Positions 1-6,327 of a stretch of 10,071 nucleotides of DNA are shown here, piece by piece; positions within the stretch are counted from its first letter, which is position 1; the number at the start of each line of letters is the position of its first letter. Source of the stretch: Bacteroidota bacterium (GTDB lineage: Bacteria > Bacteroidota > Ignavibacteria > Kapaibacteriales > UBA2268); contig DAHXMP010000428.1 in NCBI GenBank assembly GCA_027371665.1, positions 1 to 10,071 on the forward strand, written 5' to 3'. Under the pieces are notes generated by a model. The model saw only the letters and a program-made list of their open reading frames with translations. It ran no database searches and was not told the origin of the DNA. Position numbers and translations under genes: made by a program.

Positions 1-6
1 GGCTGA

Positions 7-186
7 TCAGTTATAAATGTTATTGGTGTGGAAGCACTTCCGGAAATGATTTTCGATGTAGAATCCGGTGGAATTGGTATTAATTATATCGGTGGTGGGT
101 TTAAAGGTAAGATTGATTATTCCATTAATCCTACAAAAAACATCGGTATTATTAATAGAATTAGTGTTGGTTTAGCAATAGATTGA
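7..186 (+). CDS. C-terminal fragment, probable PorV/PorQ-like outer-membrane beta-barrel protein
   Basis: Frame 1 is open from codon 3 to a TGA at 184-186 and encodes about 59 residues rich in alternating hydrophobic and Gly/Tyr/Ser positions, as expected for the last strands of an outer-membrane beta-barrel. The ending IDYSINPTKNIGIINRISV resembles the pattern 'DYA-x-P-x(2)-x-LG-x(2)-HRISL' at the C-terminus of PorV/PorQ-type proteins. That family match is by eye and moderate. The gene is cut by the left edge of the window, and an in-frame TGA at 4-6 would separate it from anything further upstream. The next upstream bases in the other two frames give no better continuation. It could be a 3' end spoiled by a contig-edge error, or a truly broken gene. 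An ATG at 46-48 is too late to give a sensible protein. The gene is followed directly by a strong terminator, so it probably ends its own transcription unit. Confidence 0.5.
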   Translation, partial: SVINVIGVEALPEMIFDVESGGIGINYIGGGFKGKIDYSINPTKNIGIINRISVGLAID

Positions 187-208
187 TATGTACTTTAATT
201 TGTGATAT

Positions 209-242
209 AATTGCCGTTGAATTTTTTCAACGGCAATTTTTT
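209..242 (+). terminator. Rho-independent terminator
   Basis: A perfect 13-bp inverted repeat (AATTGCCGTTGAA at 209-221, its complement at 226-238) encloses a TTTT loop and runs into a T tract reaching 242. The G/C-containing core (GCCG/CGGC) makes the stem stable. It lies 22 bp after the stop codon at 184-186 and clearly serves the gene entering from the left edge. It insulates that gene from the GWxTD gene downstream. Confidence 0.88.
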
Positions 243-262
243 ATTGATAATATATCAATAAT

Positions 263-289
263 TTTGTGAAACTTTCATCTTATAATTTG
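263..289 (+). promoter_or_regulatory. Candidate Bacteroidota-type promoter for the GWxTD gene
   Basis: TTTG at 263-266 is followed after 14 bp by TATAATTTG at 281-289, about 31 bp before the ATG at 321. Known Bacteroidota promoters have TTTG near -33 and TAnnTTTG near -7. The elements here are similar, but the spacer is shorter than usual and the -7 box has one extra base. The position, just after a terminator and before a gene, fits. The same arrangement with the same 14-bp spacer occurs at 2699-2725. This is an A/T-rich region, so chance resemblance is possible. Confidence 0.38.
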
Positions 290-320
290 CAATTGTGAAA
301 TCATTGAATGAATTATTATT

Positions 321-1736
321 ATGAAAACGTTTCTGATATATTTTTTTCTATTTACGGCTGTAATTAACCTTGAAGCAAAAATTGTTGATTTCAATGTTCA
401 AAGTGCTCTGTTTCGTTACAGTGACGACAAAGTTCTTTGGGAAATGTATTATACATTTCCCGATACTATGCTCAACTATAAATTAAAGGACGGATTATAC
501 ACTGGTGAACTCTTTATCAAAGTAAAAATTCAATCATCAATTAAGACCGAATCTGAAAAAGAATGGATTGTTACTAATTCGAGCAAACTTCCGGTTATTG
601 ACTATAAAACTGATTTGGTGGGACAGAAAAATTTTTTACTTTTACCCGGTCAATATAAAGTTGATATTTCTTTATATGATTTAAATGATACCAGTACTCA
701 TGCAGAATCAAGTTTCAACCTCGTTGTTCGAAAATTTAAAAACAATTCATTTGATATGAGTGATATTGAGCTGGCAAAAACAATTGTAAGTGACTCAGGG
801 GAGACATCCCAATGGAATGAGTCTTTCAGAAAAAGCGGATTATATGTAATTCCTAATCCGACACTTATTTATTTGGGCAATAATCAGATGCTTCATTTTT
901 ATTTCGAAGTCTATAATGCAAAAAATTTTGCTCCGGATGGCTTCATAATTAATTATAAGATTCTTGATGCAGCAAAAAGAGAGGAAATATCTTTAAACAT
1001 AACCCAGAAATCCTACAGCAACGGCCAGGGAGAAAAAATGTCTGTACCGATTAATGTTTTACCGACAGGTGTCTATTATTTGTCGTTAACGATTTCTTAT
1101 CCTAAGGATAATCCTGTTGATTCTGTAGAAGCCTTGGCAAGGTTTTATTTGCTTAATCCTGAAATTCCGCCGGATTTAAAAACAAATTTTTTTGAGAATG
1201 CAACTTTTAATAAAAGTGAATTTGCGGCTATGCCGGAAGAACAAATAGAAATGGAGTTCGATAAATCAAAACCAATAGCAACACCTGATGAAATTGAGTT
1301 ATGGGATGAACTTTCGACAAAAGAAGCTAAACAAAGATTCATGTATTCATTTTGGTATTCGAGGAATACCGATACAACGAAGCCTTACAACGTGAGATTG
1401 ATGGAGTACAGGGATTTGATAAAATATGCAACAACTTATTTTTCATTCGGAAAAAAGAGGGAAGGATGGAGGACAGACAGGGGAAGAGTGCTGCTGAAAT
1501 ATGGATATCCGACTCAAAGAGACCAGTTCCCTGCTAAAGCCGATGACAGGCCATATGAAACCTGGTTCTATTCGAATGTTCAGGGAGGTGTTTCTTTTAA
1601 CTTTGTTGATTTGCTTGGTTTTGGTAATTATATACTTGTGAATTCATCTGCAACAGGTGAATTAAGGAATGACGACTGGTATAATCAGTATGTTCCGGCC
1701 CATGGTTCAGGTAATAAACAACAGCAGGGGCAATAA
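321..1736 (+). CDS. Secreted GWxTD-domain protein
   Basis: This is a 471-residue protein with a hydrophobic N-terminal signal peptide (about residues 1-19). A large region of beta-rich modules follows (about 20-280), ending with a PTGVYYLSLTISY-like strand. The C-terminal domain (about 320-455) carries the defining motif GWRTD at residues 382-386, continuing as RGRVLLKYGYP, then an aromatic stretch PYETWFYSN (411-419). This is the GWxTD domain known from Bacteroidota and related phyla. Its biochemical function is not established, and members are predicted to be exported to the periplasm or outer membrane. The last residues are Gln-rich. No Shine-Dalgarno sequence precedes the ATG, which is chosen because the signal peptide begins exactly there. 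The gene follows a terminator and a promoter-like element, so it probably starts a new transcript. The 64-bp gap to the acyltransferase allows co-transcription. Confidence 0.85.
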   Translation: MKTFLIYFFLFTAVINLEAKIVDFNVQSALFRYSDDKVLWEMYYTFPDTMLNYKLKDGLYTGELFIKVKIQSSIKTESEKEWIVTNSSKLPVIDYKTDLVGQKNFLLLPGQYKVDISLYDLNDTSTHAESSFNLVVRKFKNNSFDMSDIELAKTIVSDSGETSQWNESFRKSGLYVIPNPTLIYLGNNQMLHFYFEVYNAKNFAPDGFIINYKILDAAKREEISLNITQKSYSNGQGEKMSVPINVLPTGVYYLSLTISYPKDNPVDSVEALARFYLLNPEIPPDLKTNFFENATFNKSEFAAMPEEQIEMEFDKSKPIATPDEIELWDELSTKEAKQRFMYSFWYSRNTDTTKPYNVRLMEYRDLIKYATTYFSFGKKREGWRTDRGRVLLKYGYPTQRDQFPAKADDRPYETWFYSNVQGGVSFNFVDLLGFGNYILVNSSATGELRNDDWYNQYVPAHGSGNKQQQGQ

Positions 1737-1800
1737 TATTAATTTCGAATAGAAAACAATTAAAAAAGAATATCGAATTTATTGTTTATAGAATTTACTT

Positions 1801-2682
1801 GTGAAAAAATTTATAAATTATTTAATAACATTACTTTTGCTTTTTATTGGTCTGATATCATCAATATTATCAATTAAAATGCGTTACAATTTCGGTTGCT
1901 TAATCGGTAACGGAATGAAGTTATTAAGTAAAACAAGATACAATATCACATTAGAAAATTTAAAGAATGCCTTTCCTGAAAATTCTTTGGGATGGATAAA
2001 AGATAAAGCCAACAAATCATATCATAATCTTGGTATTGTGCTCGCCGAAGTCCTGGCATTGAAGAATTTAACAGGAAAGGATATTGAAAATTACATTAAT
2101 TATAAAAACCTTAATCTGATTAAAGACGTTTATTCAAGAGGTAAAGGAGTAATTCTATTATCTGCTCATTACGGCAATTGGGAATTCCTGGCTTATTCCT
2201 GCGGATTGTTTACAAAACTTCCTGTTCTAATTGTTGTTAAACCTCAGCAAAATGTTTATTCAGACAAAATATTGAATGAGTATCGTACTAAGGCAGGTAA
2301 TAAAGTCATTTCAATGTATCAGGCAGCAAGAGCCTTAGTTAATAATATTCGTGGTGGGGGGATGGTCGCAATGCTTGTTGACCAGAGTGCCACTCAGGAT
2401 AAAGATATTTACGTGGATTTTTTTGGCAGGAAAGCTGCTACATATAAATCTCCCGCCGAGATAGCTTTAAAGTTTAATATTCCGATTATTATGGGTTTTG
2501 CTGTGAGAAATCCTAATCGCACTTATAATGTTGACCTTATTGAGCTGAAGCACGATGACCTAAAGTATTCGGAAGAAGGGATAAAAGAATTGACCGAAAG
2601 GCATGTTAAAATACTTGAAGATATGATTAGGGAAAAACCGGAATTGTGGGCGTGGCAGCATAAAAGATGGAAACATTCATAG
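1801..2682 (+). CDS. Lysophospholipid acyltransferase, LpxL/HtrB family (lipid A biosynthesis acyltransferase)
   Basis: This 293-residue protein has one N-terminal membrane anchor (about residues 6-25), as in the LpxL/LpxM family, which adds secondary acyl chains to lipid A precursors on the cytoplasmic face of the inner membrane. The catalytic H-x4-E motif is SAHYGNWE (H123, E128). Further family landmarks are VDQS (193-196), FFGR (207-210) with the following SPAE block, and the C-terminal PELWAWQHKRWK signature (280-291). Length is typical. The start is GTG at 1801; it gives the canonical MKKF-plus-hydrophobic N-terminus, and no in-frame ATG occurs before residue 27. The downstream neighbour is a heptosyltransferase-like enzyme, which supports a role in LPS/lipid A. 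The exact acyl donor and position cannot be read from sequence. Members of the same family outside Proteobacteria may also acylate other lipids, such as ornithine lipids. Confidence 0.86.
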   Translation: MKKFINYLITLLLLFIGLISSILSIKMRYNFGCLIGNGMKLLSKTRYNITLENLKNAFPENSLGWIKDKANKSYHNLGIVLAEVLALKNLTGKDIENYINYKNLNLIKDVYSRGKGVILLSAHYGNWEFLAYSCGLFTKLPVLIVVKPQQNVYSDKILNEYRTKAGNKVISMYQAARALVNNIRGGGMVAMLVDQSATQDKDIYVDFFGRKAATYKSPAEIALKFNIPIIMGFAVRNPNRTYNVDLIELKHDDLKYSEEGIKELTERHVKILEDMIREKPELWAWQHKRWKHS

Positions 2683-2698
2683 AAAATAATAGTTGAAC

Positions 2699-2725
2699 TT
2701 TGTTTTAATTTAACATTATATTTTG
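2699..2725 (+). promoter_or_regulatory. Candidate Bacteroidota-type promoter for the glycosyltransferase gene
   Basis: TTTG (2699-2702), a 14-bp spacer, then TATATTTTG (2717-2725), 13 bp before the ATG at 2739. Architecture and spacer match the element at 263-289. If used, transcription would begin very near the start codon and give a short or absent leader. The region is A/T-rich and the spacer is shorter than the published -33/-7 arrangement, so the call is tentative. The glycosyltransferase may also be read from upstream genes. Confidence 0.33.
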
Positions 2726-2738
2726 TTTAGTTTCAAGT

Positions 2739-3797
2739 ATGAGTACGAAACCTGATTTGAAAAATTTCAAGCATATCGCAGTAATTCAAACGGCATTTCT
2801 CGGAGATGTGGCTCTTTCACTATATTTAGTTAAAAAATTAAAGGATGAACAGCCTGAAACTAAAATAAGTTTTGTTACAACCCCTTCTGCATCTCCGCTT
2901 GTGATGTGTCTTCCGGAGGTTGATAATGTTATTTCGTACGACAAGAAAGGCTTGCAATCAGGATTCAGAGGCATAAAATTTATTGCAGAAGAATTAAAAG
3001 AAAGAAAAGTAGATTGCATATTATCTTTACACCGTTCATTCAGGACAGCATTTTTATCATACTTCACTAAGCCTGTTTATTCAGTTTCTTTCAATAAAAG
3101 TGCATTATCTGTTTTATATAAGTATAGAATAAAATACAAACCTCATCTGCACGAAATTCAGAGGGATCTATCGTTGCTTGATTCTTTTGATAATATTAAT
3201 AATCATATTTTACAAATACCTGATTTGAAAATTGAAATCGAAGATGAATCAAAAGAATTTATTGAGAACAAACTTAATGAAATCGGAATAAAGCAGGGAG
3301 ATGATATTATAATAATCGCCCCGGGTTCAATCTGGGAAACTAAAAGGTGGGAAGAAAATTATTTTGCTGAATTATGCTTGCTATTTAAAGATAAAGGATA
3401 CAAAACTGTTTTGATTGGTTCAAAAGTTGATAAGGAAATCTGTTCAAGAATAGCTATTAGTTCTCAATCTTATAACCTTGCAGGTGAGGCCTCGATTCCC
3501 CAGACATTATACCTTATGAAACTTTCAAAATTAACTGTTACAAATGATAGTGCACCTACTCACTTTGCAGGACTAATGAATTGTCCAGTTGTAACAGTTT
3601 ACGGCCCGACATCACCACAGTTCGGTTTTGCTCCTTCCGGGCGAAATAGCAGGATTGTTGAAAATGAAAGTTTAAAGTGTAAACCTTGTTCTATTCACGG
3701 CAGCCATAAATGTCCCATTGGAACCCATGAATGTATGAAAGAATTAAAACCGGAGATTGTTTATATGGCATGTATGGATGTTTTGAGGCAATCCTGA
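2739..3797 (+). CDS. Glycosyltransferase family 9, lipopolysaccharide heptosyltransferase II-like
   Basis: This 352-residue enzyme has the GT-B two-domain layout of the heptosyltransferases WaaC/WaaF, which add ADP-heptose units to the LPS inner core on the cytoplasmic face of the inner membrane. N-terminal domain: QTAFLGDVALS (17-27), the acceptor-side loop of the family with the conserved G-D pair. C-terminal domain: APGSIWETKRW (194-204), then NDSAPTHFA (269-277), the nucleotide-sugar binding segment, and VYGPT (287-291). A four-cysteine tail pattern (C314, C317, C325, C332) is the CxPC...C...C arrangement common in WaaF-like proteins. Length is normal and no motif is missing. The lipid A-type acyltransferase 56 bp upstream supports a joint role in LPS. 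The sugar donor could differ from heptose in this lineage, so I leave the gene symbol blank. Confidence 0.86.
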   Translation: MSTKPDLKNFKHIAVIQTAFLGDVALSLYLVKKLKDEQPETKISFVTTPSASPLVMCLPEVDNVISYDKKGLQSGFRGIKFIAEELKERKVDCILSLHRSFRTAFLSYFTKPVYSVSFNKSALSVLYKYRIKYKPHLHEIQRDLSLLDSFDNINNHILQIPDLKIEIEDESKEFIENKLNEIGIKQGDDIIIIAPGSIWETKRWEENYFAELCLLFKDKGYKTVLIGSKVDKEICSRIAISSQSYNLAGEASIPQTLYLMKLSKLTVTNDSAPTHFAGLMNCPVVTVYGPTSPQFGFAPSGRNSRIVENESLKCKPCSIHGSHKCPIGTHECMKELKPEIVYMACMDVLRQS

Positions 3798-3824
3798 TTA
3801 TTACACTAAAGAGAGAAATGTATC

Positions 3825-4199
3825 TTATTCAGCTTTTTTTATTACCATAACAGATTTCCTGACTTGTTTCACAAAGACAATGTTTTTTATATTGATTCTT
3901 TTATTATCATCCCAAGAGTAATCATATATTTTTGAGATATATCGGGTTTAATTTTTACGGCAAGCATATTTACATTGTCTGATGTCGTATCGAAAAAAGA
4001 CTTTTATATAGATTAAGCAATACCTCCTAAATATCTGCCATCAACACTGTTCACGAAAAGCACACTGTCATCGTTTTTTATCAAAGCGATATTGTTTCTT
4101 ACCTGGAAATTTCTTATACCATCCCAAATTGTGGTTTTATCTTTGACAAATTTTTCCGGGAATAAGTTTTTTCGTCTGTTTAATCAGCCAAAATGCAAT
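3825..4199 (-). pseudogene. Degraded EVE-domain protein gene (PUA/YTH-like fold)
   Basis: Minus-strand translation of this otherwise gene-free stretch recovers an EVE-domain protein in pieces. Piece 1 (4199 to about 4180) reads (I)AFWLIK, matching the family start 'M-x-YWL-(I/V)-K'; the start codon position holds ATT. Piece 2, in another frame (about 4165 to 3947), reads FPEKFVKD, then TTIWDGIRNFQVRNNI (4135-4088), VLFVNSVDGRYLGGIA and, after two in-frame TAA codons (4015-4013 and 4006-4004), KSFFDTTSDN and LAVKIK. The WDG-V/I-RN-Y/F-Q-x-RNN block is the hallmark of the EVE family. Piece 3, shifted again (about 3947 to 3825), reads INIKNIVFVKQVRKSVMVI and ends at TAA 3827-3825, matching the family end 'LK-x-M-x-LVRQ-x-RLSVMPVT'. 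Total length fits a complete short EVE protein. EVE proteins bind modified bases in DNA or RNA. With no ATG, two stops and at least two frameshifts, this copy cannot make the full protein. It begins 10 bp after the stop codon of the lipoprotein gene. Confidence 0.82.
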
Positions 4200-4209
4200 T
4201 AATCCAATG

Positions 4210-4731
4210 TTATTTTTTTAAACCGTTTAAAAGTAATTGCTCTATTTCGGGAGCGGGAAACATTCTGTTTAATGTATCCATAACGAAGTAAACGGCAGTG
4301 GTGTCTTTCATCACAATTATTTCAGGTAAAATTTTTAAAGATATTCTGCTCATATAGGGCTGTTTATCGGTTGCCTGAATCATTGAATAAATCTCATAAA
4401 AACTGGTATCAATTTTCGAATCGGATAAGACCCGGCATATATGAGCAATATCTGTTTGTTGTGATGTGCATCCGCAGGAAAAGTTTGCGAACATATAAAT
4501 CTTATGTTGGGCGGGATTGAAAGCTGTTTTAATTTGATTAACAATATTTGTATCGGGTAAATATTGGTCCATATCTACTTTAAAAGCTGCGAAAGTTGTG
4601 TTATTTAATAAATCCTTCATGTAAACTCTTACTGCTTCCTGGTTGTATGATATCGTCTGGGAGCATGCAACAAATATTACAGATAGTACTGCGGCGGCTA
4701 ATCCGGTTTTAAGTAATTTTATATATTTCAT
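4210..4731 (-). CDS. Thioredoxin-like lipoprotein with a CxC motif
   Basis: This 173-residue protein starts with a typical lipoprotein signal: positive N-terminus (MKYIKLLK), hydrophobic core and the cysteine in VIFVACS at C23, which would be lipidated after export. The mature part contains KIYMFANFSCGCTSQQ (77-92), which has the beta-strand followed by a cysteine pair seen in thioredoxin folds, here CGC (C86, C88) rather than CxxC. A third cysteine is at C99. ISLKILPEIIVMKD (130-143) resembles the strand with the cis-proline that faces the active site. I infer a thioredoxin-like fold, but do not recognise a named family, and redox activity is not shown. The gene lies 79 bp downstream of nuoN on the same strand and could be read through from the nuo operon. 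Alternatively it has its own A/T-rich promoter in that gap. No Shine-Dalgarno sequence precedes the ATG. Confidence 0.68.
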   Translation of the reverse strand: MKYIKLLKTGLAAAVLSVIFVACSQTISYNQEAVRVYMKDLLNNTTFAAFKVDMDQYLPDTNIVNQIKTAFNPAQHKIYMFANFSCGCTSQQTDIAHICRVLSDSKIDTSFYEIYSMIQATDKQPYMSRISLKILPEIIVMKDTTAVYFVMDTLNRMFPAPEIEQLLLNGLKK

Positions 4732-4810
4732 TTTTTTTCCAAAAATAATTTTTAATACTTTTTATATATGTAATAACAACAAAAAAGGGTTTTTGTTTCA
4801 AAAAAATTTT

Positions 4811-6310
4811 CTAAAACATAAATAATCTAAAACACTGGTGACTGAAATAAATAATTATTGACGGAAACACACCGAAAAAAATCACGCCTGCTGTTGAAAT
4901 TCCAACAGTCAGGTAGGAAATACTTTTTTCAATTGTCATTTCTGTTTCCGCAGGTTCTTTGAAATACATATTAATTATAAGCCTGATATAAAAATAAATT
5001 GAAATTATTGATGCAATAACTGCAACGATAGCCAGCCATGTGTAGCCGCTTTCGATTGCCGCGGCAAACAAATAGTATTTTCCGAAGAATCCCGCAAATG
5101 GAGGTATCCCGGTCAATGAGAGCATGAATACAGCCATTGTAGCAGCAATCACCGGATGTGTTTTACTTAATCCGGAATAATCTGTTAAATTCAGTCTGCC
5201 CTCATGGTTTTTTTCCAGGATGGACACTACAGTAAAAGCACCGATTTGCATAAACATATATGCCGTTGTATAAAATGCTATCCCGTCCCAGCCTATTGCT
5301 GTATTCGCTACAATTCCCATCAATAAATATCCGGCATGAGCTACCGAAGAATATGCCAGCATTCTCTTTATATTTGTCTGAACGAGGGCGCTTATATTTC
5401 CAATAAGCATTGTTCCGGCAGATATCAATGCTATTATTAATTTGATTGTACCTGAGTTAAATATTTTTGGCAAGTTACCCTGGTAAACATCTATCGTCAG
5501 CATAGGCCTAAGTATTATAATAAAGCCTATTAAGGCTGCTGCTTTCCCTGCTGTGCTCATGAATCCCGCGACTACTGTAGGAGAGCCCTGGTAAACATCC
5601 GGAGCCCACTGGTGGAATGGGAATGCAGCTACTTTGAAACTCAGCCCGATTATTACCAGACCTAATCCTATATAAAAGATTAAGGAAATCTTAGTGCCTG
5701 AGTTAACATAAACCCCTATAGTATTAATGTCAATATTACCCGTACTGCCGTATAACAATGCAATTCCATATATCAGGAACCCTGTGGCAAATGCACCCAA
5801 AAGAAAATATTTTAGTGCAGCTTCTGCTGATTGAAGACTTGTCCTTATAAATCCCGCGAGAACATAGAATGAAATAGACATTATTTCAATTCCAATGAAA
5901 AGTATCAGAAGATTATTTGTATGTGCAATTAGCATCATACCGGATATTGACAATAAAATCAATGAGTAGAACTCATTAATTTCCTTATAGTTTCTTTTCA
6001 TATATTCTTTTGATGCAATTATTGTCATTATACCTGCAATGCAAAACAGAACATCGAAAAACGCCGCATAGCCCCCGAATGTAATCATTCCTTTTGTTAT
6101 CAGGCTTTCGGTGTGATAGAACGGGATTAATGAATTGACAGACAAGTGAACACTGTATGCTGAAAAAACAGCTGTAATTACCAAACCTATGAGTGAATAA
6201 CCAAATCCGATATTTTTATTGTTCTTTGAAAATGCATCAATCACAATTGCAGATGTAGCAAAAAAAGAAATCGAAATAATTGGCAATATAAATAAAAATT
6301 CTTTTTCCAT
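4811..6310 (-). CDS. nuoN: NADH-quinone oxidoreductase subunit N
   Basis: This 499-residue, fully hydrophobic protein (about 14 membrane helices) is one of three antiporter-like subunits that translocate protons in the membrane arm of complex I. The channel residues of the family are visible: E142 in GIEIMSISFYVLAGF (140-154), K226 in LSFKVAAFPFHQWAPDVY (223-240), K256 in STAGKAAA, and K411 in FAGFFGKYY (405-413). The broken helix region includes YQGSPT (240-245) and QTNIKRMLAYSSVAHAGY (311-328), the typical discontinuous helix and loop. Length is usual for NuoN. It follows nuoM by 17 bp in the standard L-M-N order, so it ends the nuo operon. The stop codon is TAG. Confidence 0.96.
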   Translation of the reverse strand: MEKEFLFILPIISISFFATSAIVIDAFSKNNKNIGFGYSLIGLVITAVFSAYSVHLSVNSLIPFYHTESLITKGMITFGGYAAFFDVLFCIAGIMTIIASKEYMKRNYKEINEFYSLILLSISGMMLIAHTNNLLILFIGIEIMSISFYVLAGFIRTSLQSAEAALKYFLLGAFATGFLIYGIALLYGSTGNIDINTIGVYVNSGTKISLIFYIGLGLVIIGLSFKVAAFPFHQWAPDVYQGSPTVVAGFMSTAGKAAALIGFIIILRPMLTIDVYQGNLPKIFNSGTIKLIIALISAGTMLIGNISALVQTNIKRMLAYSSVAHAGYLLMGIVANTAIGWDGIAFYTTAYMFMQIGAFTVVSILEKNHEGRLNLTDYSGLSKTHPVIAATMAVFMLSLTGIPPFAGFFGKYYLFAAAIESGYTWLAIVAVIASIISIYFYIRLIINMYFKEPAETEMTIEKSISYLTVGISTAGVIFFGVFPSIIIYFSHQCFRLFMF

Positions 6311-6327
6311 ATATCGTAAACCTGACT

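Noticed and set aside
1737..1800. Promoter before the acyltransferase gene
   Set aside because: The gap is A/T-rich (TATAGAATTT near 1789) but lacks the TTTG-spaced arrangement seen at the other two sites; co-transcription from the GWxTD gene is equally likely.
4778..4797. Inverted repeat AACAAAAA / TTTTTGTT between nuoN and the lipoprotein gene, as a terminator of the nuo operon
   Set aside because: The stem is 8 bp and almost all A/T, with a 4-base loop and no following T tract on the minus strand. It is expected by chance in such A/T-rich sequence.
4643..4825. Plus-strand reading frame of 60 codons across the lipoprotein start and the gap
   Set aside because: It overlaps the lipoprotein signal region on the opposite strand, has an unconvincing composition and no family match; a shadow frame.
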